Below, in pieces: positions 1 to 10,100 of a stretch of 49,965 nucleotides of DNA; the stretch's first letter is position 1; each line of letters begins with the position of its first letter. This stretch comes from Cohnella caldifontis. Lineage in GTDB: Bacteria > Bacillota > Bacilli > Paenibacillales > Paenibacillaceae. The notes under the pieces are model-generated. The model saw nothing but the letters and a program-made list of their open reading frames with translations. It had not been told where the DNA came from and ran no database searches. Both the position numbers and the translations under genes were made by a program. The stretch spans positions 70,552-120,516 of the forward strand of contig NZ_JAQZSJ010000018.1 of the NCBI RefSeq assembly GCF_029360585.1, read 5' to 3'.

Positions 1-59
1 TTTCTAGAAAAGGGTAGAGCATGACTTCACCCCGAAAAATTATTAATTCCGGGGATTCG

Positions 60-92
60 AAAAAAGTGCCCGGGACCGCACTGGCCCCAGGC
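60..92 (-). terminator. Intrinsic terminator after the first two-component operon
   Basis: Read on the minus strand, GCCTGGG (92-86) pairs with CCCGGGC (74-68), including one G-T pair, around an 11-base loop, and is followed by ACTTTTTT. It lies 17 bases beyond the stop of the response regulator gene and should end that transcript. A second weaker CCCCG/CGGGG pair lies further on at about 31-54. Confidence 0.65.
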
Positions 93-108
93 GCTTCGGC
101 ATTCGGAT

Positions 109-1683
109 TCAGATGTTATGCTTCTTCCGGTATTCCCCGGGCGACATGCCGGCCCACAGCTTGAACTGCCGGTTGAAGTAGATGATGTTCTTATAACCGA
201 CCCGGTCGGCGATCTCGTAGATTTTGAGCGACGGATCCGCGAGCAGCTCGCATACCCGTTTCATCCGCAGGTCCATCAGCAGGTCGCTGAAATGTTTGCC
301 CGTTTCTTCTTTGAAGAGGTGGCCGAGATAGTTCGGCGAGAAGTCGAAGCGGGCCGCGACCTCCTTGAGCGTCACCTTCATCTCGATCCGCTCCTGGACG
401 TAACGGATGATGACGTCGATCAGCTTGCGGTTCGGCTTGGACCGTTTGGTGAACAGCATCTCGGACAGCTCGAAAAAACGCCGCCGCAGCCAGGACAGAA
501 TATCGTCGACCGTCTCGAACCGGAACAGGACCGCCGGTTGGTGCGATTCCCATTCGAGCAGCTCGTACAGGTTCTCGTCCAGCTGGCGCAAATCCGCGTG
601 GAGCTTGGACGTCATGCGGATGATGAGATTATAGACGTCGTCCATCCGCTGGAGCGGCCGTTCGCGCCCGAAAATCCGCAGCAGGCAGTCGTCGATGCCG
701 ACCAGGTCGTAGGCCAGGATCGCTTCCAGCATCCGGTCGACGAGCTCGTCCAAATTCTCGGCCGTCCGGTCGGCCGGAGATGGCTCCGCCACGTCGCGGA
801 TGAGCCGGTTTTTCCCGATCAGCCATTTGGCGCCGATGGCCGCCTCCGCTTGGCGGTACGATTCGGGCAGCCGGCGCCAATCGTCGGTGAACGCGCCGCA
901 GCCGGCCGTAACGGTCAGGGGAAACGCGGCGGCTGCCGCGCGGATGAGCTCTTCCAGGAGTACGGTGCACTCTTCTTCCGTACCTTCTGCCAGCACGACC
1001 AACCGATGGTCCGACGGACTGGCGACGATCGTGCCGAGTCCGTTCTCCGCCGCGAAATCCCCGATGAATTTCGCCATTTCCCCGGCCAGCTTCTGCCTCT
1101 CCTCCGCCGGCATTTCGCGCAATTTCCACTCCGTGTCGTCCATTTCGACGATCGCCGCGGCAGCGCCCTCGCGGACCAGCGGAGCCAAAAACCGTTGCAT
1201 CCGCCCGTCCAGCGGTTCGCGGGTCCGTCCGCTCAGCCAGCGGAGCAGCAGCTCTTGGCTGGCCAGCGACAGCACCTCGACTTCGGATTCGATCCGCTCC
1301 CTCTCCTGCCGGATTTCCTCGCACAGCTGGGCCAGCATCCCATGAAGCTCGTCATCGTCTACGGGCTTCAGCAAATAACCGGACGCGTGCAGGGACAATG
1401 CCTCCTTCGCGTAGCCGAAATCTTCGTGGCCGCTGATGAAGACGATTTTGACGCGCGGATGGATTTCCTTCGCCTTGCGGGCGAATTCCATCCCCGTCAT
1501 GATCGGCATGCGGATGTCCGAGAGGATGAGATCGATCGGCTGCTCCTGCAGGATCTGCAGCGCGGCGAAGCCGCTGTTCGCCGTTCCCGCGACTTCCAGC
1601 GGCAGGCCGCTTCCCGCCACGCGCCGTCTCATCCATTCCAGATCGATCTTCTCGTCGTCGACGAGCAGCGTTTTGACGTTCAT
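109..1683 (-). CDS. AraC-type response regulator (YesN-like)
   Basis: Cytoplasmic two-component response regulator, 524 aa. A CheY-like receiver occupies about residues 1-120, with the acidic pocket at D9/D10, the phosphoacceptor D56 in the DLILSDIRMP stretch and a conserved K near residue 106 (LLKPV). A long linker region leads to a C-terminal double helix-turn-helix of the AraC family at about 425-524 (motifs EVAARFDFSPNYLGHLFKEE and GYKNIIYFNRQFK). The start has a strong GGAGGAGG site 8 bases upstream. It follows the sensor kinase gene after 21 bases, so the two form a kinase/regulator pair. By family analogy it activates a nearby carbohydrate gene; the GH35 gene just upstream is the obvious candidate, but no binding site can be assigned. 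Confidence 0.93.
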   Translation of the reverse strand: MNVKTLLVDDEKIDLEWMRRRVAGSGLPLEVAGTANSGFAALQILQEQPIDLILSDIRMPIMTGMEFARKAKEIHPRVKIVFISGHEDFGYAKEALSLHASGYLLKPVDDDELHGMLAQLCEEIRQERERIESEVEVLSLASQELLLRWLSGRTREPLDGRMQRFLAPLVREGAAAAIVEMDDTEWKLREMPAEERQKLAGEMAKFIGDFAAENGLGTIVASPSDHRLVVLAEGTEEECTVLLEELIRAAAAAFPLTVTAGCGAFTDDWRRLPESYRQAEAAIGAKWLIGKNRLIRDVAEPSPADRTAENLDELVDRMLEAILAYDLVGIDDCLLRIFGRERPLQRMDDVYNLIIRMTSKLHADLRQLDENLYELLEWESHQPAVLFRFETVDDILSWLRRRFFELSEMLFTKRSKPNRKLIDVIIRYVQERIEMKVTLKEVAARFDFSPNYLGHLFKEETGKHFSDLLMDLRMKRVCELLADPSLKIYEIADRVGYKNIIYFNRQFKLWAGMSPGEYRKKHNI

Positions 1684-1704
1684 TCGCTCTTCCTCCTCCC
1701 CGCA

Positions 1705-3435
1705 TCACGTCTCTTTCGCGGAATCGGGCAATTCGGCCGGAAGCGCGATCCGTACGGTCGTGCCGCCTCCGTATACGCTGCCGATGCCGATGCCGTATTC
1801 GTCCCCGTACCGGAGCTTGATCCGCTCGCTCACGTTCTGCAACCCGTAACCGCCCGCTTGCCCCGTCCCGGCGAACATGCCCGCCACCGTTTCCGGCTTC
1901 ATGCCGACGCCGTTGTCGATCACTTTCAGCTCGATTCTGTCGCCCAGCCTGCGGCCCGTGATCCGGATCGCGATCGTGTCGCCGAACCAGGCGTGCTTGA
2001 AGACGTTTTCCACGAAAGGCTGCAGAATCAGCTTGATCACCGGAACGTCCAGGATATCCGGGTCCACGTCCTTATGGACGGTGAAGGCGTCGGCGTATTT
2101 GACCCTCTGGATTTCCAGATAAGCTTCTACCTGTTCGAGCTCCTTGCCCAGCGGGATCAGGACCTGTCCTTGGTTGAGCGACAGACGGTAGAACTTCGAC
2201 AATCCTTTGACCATGGCCGTCACCTGGCGGGTCTCCCCGAGATTGGCCAGGCTGCTGATCGTGGAGAGCGTGTTATACAGAAAATGCGGATTGATCTGCG
2301 CCTGCAGCGCGTCGAGCTCCGCCTGCTTGCGCCGGATGCCCTGAACGTACACGCTGTCGATCAACTCCTGGATATTGCCGGCCATCGCGTTGAACGCGTC
2401 GGCGATGCGGCCGAATTCGTCGTTGCCGCCGAACCGGATCCGTTTCTCGAAGCTGCCGCTTTCGAAAGACCGGACGAGCGAGACGATCTTGCGCATTTTG
2501 CGTCCGTTCAACCGGGCGACGAGGAACCCGATCAACGCCATCACGAGGAAGCTGACCGAGCAGATGCCGAGGATCGCCTCCTGCAGCCGCCGGGCGTCCT
2601 TGCGAAGGTATTCGTAGGGCACGAGCGTCTCGATGACGAAATCCGTTCCCGGCACGTTCCGCTTCAGCGTCATGAAGGACGGCGACTCGGCCGCGGCCGG
2701 TTCCGCGCTTCCCCTCTGGTACAGAATATGTGCCGAAGCGCCGTCCACGAGCCGCATCGTGATGCCGTCTTGGGCCGGAAACGTCTCGTAGTTCCCGAGC
2801 AGATCGGAGAAGCTGGCCGTAATCCGGAGATAGCCGCTGACGGTTTGGTAGTCGTTGAACGACACCATGCGGCGGACGTGGGAAATATTGCCGAGCATGC
2901 GGTCCGTCTCGACCTGCATCCAGCGGTTGTCCTCTCCGGACCGGACCGACGGAAGCCACCGGCTGCCTTCGATGTCCTGAAACGGAAGGATGTAGTAGTC
3001 GCTCCTCACGATCGGGGTCGCCAGGTCGTCGCCTTCCACGATGTTCAGGTCGCCGTTCGCCGTGTACAGGATGATCCGGATCGGATTGCCGAACAGCTGA
3101 AGCGGAGCCCGCATTTGCGGCACGATCTCGTCGATCATCGTCAGGTAGATGTCGAACGGATCGCCCCGCTTCACCAGCGCCCGCTGAAAAGGCGTGCTGC
3201 CGAACAGCGTATCGGAAATGCGCTGGATTTCGTCCAGCTGGTACTTCAGGTTGTTGCTCGTCTGCTCCATTCCCGTGCGGATGTTCGTCTCCGCGATCTC
3301 GGTCCGCGAACCGATCAGCATCGCGTACGAGATATAACCGATGACGGCGTCCGTCACGAGAACGAGGAGCAGATAGGAAATCATCATTTTATAGGTGTAG
3401 GGGATATACGGTTTTCTCGGTACCGCTTGCACCAT
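1705..3435 (-). CDS. Sensor histidine kinase (YesM-like)
   Basis: Membrane sensor kinase, 576 aa. One membrane segment lies at about residues 18-42, an extracellular sensing region at about 45-285, and a second membrane segment at about 287-308. A HAMP linker follows to about 365, then the His_kinase domain with the phosphoacceptor H384 in QAQINPHFLYNTL, and a C-terminal HATPase domain with VIDNGVGMKP and GGYGLQNV nucleotide-binding motifs. This is the standard YesM layout. It is the partner of the AraC-type regulator that follows after 21 bases. The upstream gap to the GH35 gene is about 120 bases and holds the near direct repeat GATATACT (about 3456-3475), which may contain the promoter. 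The sensed ligand is unknown; sugars or oligosaccharides are usual for the family. Confidence 0.93.
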   Translation of the reverse strand: MVQAVPRKPYIPYTYKMMISYLLLVLVTDAVIGYISYAMLIGSRTEIAETNIRTGMEQTSNNLKYQLDEIQRISDTLFGSTPFQRALVKRGDPFDIYLTMIDEIVPQMRAPLQLFGNPIRIILYTANGDLNIVEGDDLATPIVRSDYYILPFQDIEGSRWLPSVRSGEDNRWMQVETDRMLGNISHVRRMVSFNDYQTVSGYLRITASFSDLLGNYETFPAQDGITMRLVDGASAHILYQRGSAEPAAAESPSFMTLKRNVPGTDFVIETLVPYEYLRKDARRLQEAILGICSVSFLVMALIGFLVARLNGRKMRKIVSLVRSFESGSFEKRIRFGGNDEFGRIADAFNAMAGNIQELIDSVYVQGIRRKQAELDALQAQINPHFLYNTLSTISSLANLGETRQVTAMVKGLSKFYRLSLNQGQVLIPLGKELEQVEAYLEIQRVKYADAFTVHKDVDPDILDVPVIKLILQPFVENVFKHAWFGDTIAIRITGRRLGDRIELKVIDNGVGMKPETVAGMFAGTGQAGGYGLQNVSERIKLRYGDEYGIGIGSVYGGGTTVRIALPAELPDSAKET

Positions 3436-3556
3436 GGCTGCCTCCCGGTTTGACGGATCCTCCGGAGTATATCAACCAGTATATCGGAATCGATAAACGA
3501 AGTAATCCGAGGAAACGCTTGAAGAAATAGCAAACCATGGAAGGCCGGAACGCGCG

Positions 3557-5950
3557 TTATTCGGCATTCGCGCGAAGACGGATTCGGAGGATCGGAATCG
3601 CCTCGATGTCCCGGAATTCCGCCGCCTGTTCCCCGACGAAGGTCTGTTCCGCCGCCATGCCGGCGCCGGCTTCCACCGTCATGACTCCTCTGCGCAGCGG
3701 CGTCGTCTCGAGCACGATCCGCCCGTCCCGGATCCTGTCCCGGAACCGGGACAGCCCGATTTCCCACGGCGCTCCGTTATGGAAATGGTCGTGCAGCAGC
3801 TCCCCGCCGGAGAAGGCGTAACCGACGTTCCCCGTGTAGTCGACCGACAGCAGCACGTCGGACACGCGTCCTCCGATCGCCGCGATCGCGGAGCCGACCG
3901 AAAGCGCGACCTTGCGGTCGTGGATGCGGCGGACGTCAAGCCGAACGTCAGGCAATGGAACCGTAACGGAATAGCTGCGGAACCAGCCGTCCTCCCGGTC
4001 GGCTGCTTGAAGGCCCGCCGACTCCGCCGACCAAGCGACGGGAGCCGCGGAGCCCGGCCCCGCGTACTCGCGGAACGTGAATCGGCCTTCGCCTGCCGCG
4101 CCGGCGGCGAGGCTGCCGTTCAGCACGATGCCGTCTCCGTCCGCCGCGAGCGGCAGCTCGGAGAAGAAAATCCGCCGCAAGCCCCCGATCTCTACCTCCC
4201 ACAGCCGCGCGGCCTCCGCCGCCGTCATGGCGTACAGGTACACGTCGCGGCCGTCCTGTCCGGTTAAGCGGATCCGAGCGGAACGGTCGTGCGGAACCGT
4301 CACGATCCAACCGCCGTAGGCATCCCGTTCCGCGGTGCCGGCGTCGTGACAGGCGATATCCTTGACCGTTTCCTCTCCGAAAGCGAACTCTCCGTCAACG
4401 CCTTCGGACATCCGGAAGAAGTACGCGGAAGCCTCGGCGGACGAAGCCCGCGTAACCGGCTGGGCCGTAGCGTACAGGAGATCCGCGCCGTCCAGGTCGA
4501 AATGCAGCGGCAGCATCATCGAAGCGCCCGGACGGATCGTCAGCCCCGTCCGCTGCGGGAAGCGCAGCGCGCCGTCTCCGCATTCGATCGCGAAACGGAC
4601 GTCCTCATGCACCCGCATCGCAACGTGATCCTGATAGTTGTTAATGAACAGGAACCCGGATTTCCCGTCCGTCCTTACCGCGTACCGCAGCGTCTCCGCG
4701 TCTTCCGGCCGAATGCCGGCCGCGCCTTCCGGCAGCACCGTCGCCATCGGGGCCAAACGTTCCCCGAATTGTCTCAGGAAATAATGCAGCGGCCGAACGA
4801 GATCGTTCGATGGACGGATCTGTCCGAATTCCCCGATCGTCGCTTGAAAATCATACGTGATGCGCGGGGTCGTGCTTTCGTTCAGATAGCCCGTCTCGCC
4901 GACCGGGTTCGTGCCGCCGTGATACATGTAGTACCCGAGGAAATTGCACCCGCCCGCGATTTTCACCAAACTCATCGCCGCGACGCTTTCCGGTTCCACC
5001 CGGAAACGGGCCAAATACCACGTCTGCATGCCGCCGCCCATCTCGCAGCAAGCATAAGGATATGCGGTGCGCGGATAAGGAGGATGGAATTCCCCGGCCG
5101 CCGCGGGTTCATCGTTGTGGAAATCCGCGAATACGTACTCCCCGGTCGGCTGCTGATGGGGATTGTGCTCGCTGATCGTCCAGGGCGTGTACGCATACCC
5201 GCCATACAACGGCAGCACTTCGTCCTGCAGGAACGGGGCGTTGCCCCAGCCCGTGCTCGTGTAAATCGGCGCTTCGAGCCCGGCTTCCACCGCCATCTGC
5301 TTGAGCAGGCGCATATGCTCCGCGCCGCCGGTTCCGCCGCTCAAGTATTCGTCCCCCTGCTTCGCGGTCAATTCCCACAACGCCGCGGCGGCGTTGAACT
5401 CGTTCTCCAATTGGACGCCGATCACCGGGCCGCCGTCCTTGAACATCAACCCTCGCGCTTGCCGGCCGATCTCCCGGTACAGCCGGTTCACGTACGCCAA
5501 ATAGCCTTCGTCGTTCGAGCGGACGTCAAACTCGCGCCCGAACAGCCAGTCCGGAAGTCCCCCGTTCCGCGCTTCGCCGTGGCAGAAGGGGCCGACGCGC
5601 AGGATCGCGTACAGTCCGCAGCGGGCGCTGAGTTCGATAAACCGCCGCAAATCGCGGTTCCCCCGCCAATCGAACGCGCCTTCCTTTTCCTCGTGATGGT
5701 TCCAGAAAATATACGTCGCGACGACGTTGATGCCGGTGGCGCGCATTTTGCGCAGCTCCGTCTCCCATTCCGCCTCCGGATACCGGCTGTAGTGGAATTC
5801 GCCGCAAATCGCGAAATAAGGGCGCCCGTTCAGCTCCATGTAATAATTCGTGAAGCCGATCCGGTCGCCGTTCGGGTTGCTGCCGCCGAGGCGAAGCGTC
5901 GACGGGCGAACGGCCTTGGCCGGGACGCGCGCATTGAGGGAATATTCCAT
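3557..5950 (-). CDS. GH35 beta-galactosidase-like glycoside hydrolase
   Basis: Retaining glycosidase of family GH35, 797 aa, expected to remove terminal beta-galactosyl residues. The (beta/alpha)8 catalytic domain fills about residues 30-380. The acid/base is probably E184 (VQLENEF) and the nucleophile E303 (CCEMGGG); the family motif YYMYHGGTN lies at 340-348. The last 400 residues are beta-rich accessory domains. There is no signal peptide, so the enzyme should act in the cytoplasm on imported sugar. I chose ATG 5950 because GGAAGGAG lies 8-9 bases before it; a TTG nine codons upstream (5977) has no such site. A possible -10 (TACAAT, 5999-5994) lies upstream with a weak -35. It precedes the kinase/regulator pair and may be its target. 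Exact substrate is uncertain. Confidence 0.9.
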   Translation of the reverse strand: MEYSLNARVPAKAVRPSTLRLGGSNPNGDRIGFTNYYMELNGRPYFAICGEFHYSRYPEAEWETELRKMRATGINVVATYIFWNHHEEKEGAFDWRGNRDLRRFIELSARCGLYAILRVGPFCHGEARNGGLPDWLFGREFDVRSNDEGYLAYVNRLYREIGRQARGLMFKDGGPVIGVQLENEFNAAAALWELTAKQGDEYLSGGTGGAEHMRLLKQMAVEAGLEAPIYTSTGWGNAPFLQDEVLPLYGGYAYTPWTISEHNPHQQPTGEYVFADFHNDEPAAAGEFHPPYPRTAYPYACCEMGGGMQTWYLARFRVEPESVAAMSLVKIAGGCNFLGYYMYHGGTNPVGETGYLNESTTPRITYDFQATIGEFGQIRPSNDLVRPLHYFLRQFGERLAPMATVLPEGAAGIRPEDAETLRYAVRTDGKSGFLFINNYQDHVAMRVHEDVRFAIECGDGALRFPQRTGLTIRPGASMMLPLHFDLDGADLLYATAQPVTRASSAEASAYFFRMSEGVDGEFAFGEETVKDIACHDAGTAERDAYGGWIVTVPHDRSARIRLTGQDGRDVYLYAMTAAEAARLWEVEIGGLRRIFFSELPLAADGDGIVLNGSLAAGAAGEGRFTFREYAGPGSAAPVAWSAESAGLQAADREDGWFRSYSVTVPLPDVRLDVRRIHDRKVALSVGSAIAAIGGRVSDVLLSVDYTGNVGYAFSGGELLHDHFHNGAPWEIGLSRFRDRIRDGRIVLETTPLRRGVMTVEAGAGMAAEQTFVGEQAAEFRDIEAIPILRIRLRANAE

Positions 5951-6100
5951 GTGGTCCTGCTCCTTCCGTCGTTGCAAGGTCTCTATGATCTCTATTGTAG
6001 AAGAAGCAGGGAATGGATTCGATTGGGGGAATCAATGAAAAGTTATACGTTTCCCACGATTTGGCGGGGCCAGGAGCGTCGGCGGAAATGGCACCGAATG

Positions 6101-6148
6101 AAAAAAGGGGCAGCCCCCAGCCATGTTCATGGCCTTCGGGACTGCCCC
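6101..6148 (-). terminator. Strong intrinsic terminator after the mutarotase gene
   Basis: On the minus strand GGGGCAG (6148-6142... written 5' as CTGCCCC on plus) pairs with CTGCCCC (6113-6107), with a further inner stem around GGCCATG/CATGGC, followed directly by six T. It lies 44 bases past the stop at 6193 and separates the DUF5107/mutarotase unit from the GH35 gene. Confidence 0.88.
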
Positions 6149-6192
6149 ATCATGTGGATACTTCGATGCCCGATCGTCTCCGATCGCGGCAT

Positions 6193-7116
6193 TCAAGCGG
6201 CTCGCCATTCCCCGCTTCCCAGCTTCAAATCAAGCCGCCAGCGATAGGATTTTCCGGGGCCAAGCGTGACCGCCGTCCCGTTCGCGACGGCTCGCTCGAG
6301 CGAATCGTAGTACCCGATGCCGGGTTCGAGCGCGATGGCGGTCCGGTCGTTGCACGCGCCCCGGTCGATCCACACGCCCCAATGGGGAACGGATTCGACC
6401 GGCGCGTAGATGAGGAGGTAATTGCCGCTGTCTTCCCCGTATAGGCCGGACCAGCCTTCGGGAACCGTCCCGGGATAGTAGAACTTCGTTCCGTCTCCGG
6501 TTAACTCCGGCTTCACCCGAACGATCTCCGCCGCCCGGTACGTTCGCCCGGTTGCGAGAGATTGTCCTCCGTGCACGCACAACAGTTCCGGCATGGCTTC
6601 GGGGAGCAGGATCCGGGTCGGTTCGTCCGCTCGAAACTGGGGATGCGCCGCCCATAGGAACGGTACGGGCACCTTACCGGTATTCGTCGCTTCATAGGAT
6701 AGCGACAAGCTGGCCCCATGGCCGAGCGTCAAGGTTCTCGTCAGCCGGTACGGCAGGGCGACCCCTTCCACCGAGCAGACCAACCCGTTCCCCTGGATCG
6801 CCCAGCTCCAAGGGAGCGACCACGCTTCCCCATGATCCGGCAAGGCAACCCGTTCTTCTCCTATGTCCGCTTGGCAGCGGTCGATCGTCGGGAAGCATTC
6901 GTCCCAGCCGCTCATGTCCCCGTCCGTGAACGTCGAACCGTAAACCGGCGGCCTAAGCGGCCGGCTGCCCGAATCGAGCAGCCACTCCTTGCCCGTCGGC
7001 TTGTAGCGGAGCGAAACCAGCTTCCCGCCCGCCTCCGGCACGACGATCGCCTGCACGTCCTCGTTCTCCGCCGCGACGGCGCGCAAGCCCTTGTATGTCT
7101 CTTCTCTCATGATCAT
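6193..7116 (-). CDS. Galactose-mutarotase-like (aldose 1-epimerase superfamily) protein
   Basis: About 307 aa. The sequence has the look of the galactose mutarotase-like beta-sandwich: an N-terminal PEAGGKLVSLRYKPTGKEWL stretch, a central GWDECFPTIDRC segment, WAAHPQFR (an expected active-site histidine) and a late Glu in ALEPGIGYYDS. By family it would interconvert anomers of a sugar or bind a sugar; the substrate is unknown. Its ATG overlaps the stop of the preceding gene as ATGA (7116-7113), so translation is probably coupled; ATG 7110 is an alternative. An open frame continues upstream to 7746, but that part is antisense-type sequence inside the neighbouring gene and is not part of this protein. 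Confidence 0.8.
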   Translation of the reverse strand: MIMREETYKGLRAVAAENEDVQAIVVPEAGGKLVSLRYKPTGKEWLLDSGSRPLRPPVYGSTFTDGDMSGWDECFPTIDRCQADIGEERVALPDHGEAWSLPWSWAIQGNGLVCSVEGVALPYRLTRTLTLGHGASLSLSYEATNTGKVPVPFLWAAHPQFRADEPTRILLPEAMPELLCVHGGQSLATGRTYRAAEIVRVKPELTGDGTKFYYPGTVPEGWSGLYGEDSGNYLLIYAPVESVPHWGVWIDRGACNDRTAIALEPGIGYYDSLERAVANGTAVTLGPGKSYRWRLDLKLGSGEWRAA

Positions 7117-10100
7117 TGGGATTCGCACAGCGCCAGGTGGATGCCGGCCCCTTGATGATACGTTTCCAAAGCGAGCGCTTCTTCCAGCCTGGCCTTCGCC
7201 TCGCGGGTTCTGCCCAGCCCCAGAAGCCCCAAGCCCATCATATACAGGCAATGAACCCGGTTCCGCTTGTCGAGGTCGTCCTCGAAGACGAGGAAGTCCG
7301 GGAGCGAAACGGCGAAGTAATCGATCTTGACCTCGTCGAACAGATGCTTTTCGGCGTAATCGATCAGCTTGTTGAACCTCCGCTTGGCTTCTTTGGCCAC
7401 GCCGAGCTTCAGCCACGCCATGCCTTGGTAGAAAATCATGTCCGGCGGCTGGTCGTTGTAGAACATCGCACTCGCCGGCTCCTCCAAGCCTTGCGAGGCG
7501 GTTGCCCAGCATGCCGCGGCTTCCTCTTGCCGCCCGAGACCTTCGTACGCATGGCCGAGGTAATAGTAGATATTGTTCTCCTGCGCGCCGGTTAGCTTGC
7601 CTTCGCCCAGGTTTTCCGGATAGACGAGCGCGCGGTTCAGCGGCTCGATCGCCTGCTCGTACCGGCCTTCCTGCAGCGCGCGTTTGCCGAGCTCGACGTG
7701 GGCCAGCACGTATTGGCCGGTCACCTTGCCTTCCCCGCCTTCCCACGGATGGAACTGCCGCGCGGCGATCGCGTTCACCGCGTCCGCGTGGCGTCCCAGC
7801 AGGTTGAGCATCGTGACGTACTCCACATACAGGTCATCCCGTTTTTCGACGAGTTCCCGATGGCTTTCCAATCGGGCGAAGCGTTCCGCCGCAGGCACGC
7901 CGAGTTTTTTGTAAAGCTGATCCAGTTCGTAAAACACCCGCGCGTCGGAAGGATTCAGCGAGAACGCCTTTTCCATCGAGGCTCTGGCCGCCGCGGCGTC
8001 GCCGCGTTTGTTGTAATAGGCGAGGGCCAGGTTGCGGTGCACGGTCGCGAAATCGCCGCGGGCGGACCGCGAAGCTTCCCAACGCGCGATGGCATCCTCC
8101 GGCCGCTTCTTGTCGTACAGCCAGTTTCCGAGGTAGTAGTTCGCCTTGTCGTCCCGCGGATCGGCGGCAACCGCGCTTTCCAGCACGAGCAGGTCGAACA
8201 GGCTGTTCGGGAAGCAATAGTCCGGCGGCGCCGCGTTGCCCGCTTTCCGCTGTGCCGCGGCCTCTTCCCGGCGACCGGCTTGCTCCAGCACGTAGGCGAG
8301 CGCATAGTGGGCCATCGGATACGCCTTGCCGTCCGAGCGGCTGACGAGGCGTTCCAGCAATTCGGCCGCTTCGCCGTACAAGCCGCATCCCGCATAGTCG
8401 GAAGCCAGGTTCATGTAATTATGGACATCGTCCCTCATCAGCTTGGCCAGACCGTCGCGGGCAATCTCGGCGTCTTGTTCCTTCCCGAGCGACCGGAGCG
8501 CCTTCTCCCGCTCATGGGCGGCGCCGAAGTCGGCCACGTCCAGCTTCAGCGTCTCGTCCGCGAAGGCCAGCGCCTCCGCGTATCTGCCGAGCTTGCGGAG
8601 AATCGCCGTTTTCAAATGCCGTGCCTTGTAGTTCCGGCCGTTGCGGATCAGCGAACGTTCCGCGAGGTCGAGCGCTTCGGCGTAAGTTCCCTTGCCGCAG
8701 GCGATTTGCGCGAGCGAGAAATACCCGCCGTCCTGCCAAGCCGCCGACCAGACGGATTTGTAGAACGCGGCGAACGCTTCCTCCAGGCGCCCCTGAAATT
8801 TCAGCGCCAAGCCCAGTTGGTAATACGCTTCGCTGTCGTAGGGGTTCGGGTTTCGCCACGTGAGCGACTTCACCGCCGTGCGGAAGTGTTCCTCCGCCAG
8901 CGAGAACCATCCCCTTCTCAGCAGCAGCGTGCCGTAAGCGACGTTGATCCGGATGTCGGAGGCATCCCTTTTCAAGCCCTCCAAGTAATACGCCTCGGGC
9001 TCGAACGTAGCGTGCCGGTACTGCTCGAGGTGAAGGCCGGCCAAGTACAACTGCTCGTTCGTCTTCAACTCTTCCGGCTGGGGCAGCGGTTTCGCGGCGT
9101 CCGGCACTTGTTCGATCGAAGGTTCGGCGGGACGGTATGCGATCAGGACGCGGCCTTCCGCATCGGAGACCGTCACTTGAAGGTCGTGCGCTTGATCCTG
9201 TTCGTCGAGCGTCACGACCGACTTGTACGTCGACACCGGCGAGAGTTCCACCCGGTCGAGCACGTAGGTTCTCCACTTGCCTTTCAGTTCGACCGACGCA
9301 TTCGCGAACGCCGACGTGGCATAAGCCATGACGGTCGCCGTGCGCGCCGACTCGTCGACTTCCAGGTTGACGGCCGCGTCGATCGAAGCGTTTTTCACGA
9401 CGCCGATGTCCTTGTACGGCATGAAGTATTGCTTGAACGACTTTTCTTCATAAGGCTGCAGCCAGGTGAAGTCCGGCTGGTTGTCCGTGTATACGCCCGT
9501 CATCAGCTCGATGTAAGGACCGTCTTCGTCCGTCAAATTGCGGTCCCACGCCTGCCCGAACTCCCCGTTCCCCCAGGTCCATTGCTTCTTGCCGGGGGAC
9601 ACGTGGTGGTTGGCGACGTGAAGCAAGCCGGCCTGGACGCCGTGGTCGTAACCGCCTACGAAATTGTAATCGGATTTATACGCCATGTACGAGGTCGGCA
9701 CCGGGATGTTTTTGTACCTCGAAATATCGACGCCTTCCGAGTAATCCATCTTGTAGTACGTGCCGGTCGCGATCGGGAAACGGGACACGTCCCGTTTGCC
9801 GTGGTCGAACACGGCCGTGACGTCCGGCGGGAACACGGATTGGGTATGGTCGTTGACGGCGACGGCCGGATTGGCCCACCAGAGGAACGTCTGCGGCTCC
9901 GGCGTGCGGTTGTAGAGCTGCGCCGAAATTTCCAGGTAGGCTTTGCCCGGATACAGGGTGAATCCCGTCGTCACTTTGGTGCCGTACATGCGGTCGATTT
10001 CGCTGACCCATACGGTCGCGCTGCCGTCTTCGTTCGCGGACAGCAGGGATTCCACGGGGCCGAACGTATTCGGCCGGTGGTGCTGCGGCCAGTTGAACTC

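Noticed and set aside
118..3453. Very long open frame of 1111 codons on the plus strand
   Set aside because: It is antisense to the response regulator and kinase genes, has Arg/Asp/His-rich low-complexity translation without domains, and is a by-product of high-GC codon use on the other strand.
5951..6192. Possible small gene or RNA in the gap upstream of GH35
   Set aside because: The strong hairpin there is an intrinsic terminator for the mutarotase gene, and short frames in the gap have no supporting features.
7117..7746. Upstream extension of the mutarotase-like gene
   Set aside because: The extra 210 codons are an Arg-rich out-of-frame reading of the TPR gene; the ATGA overlap at 7116 gives a proper family N-terminus.
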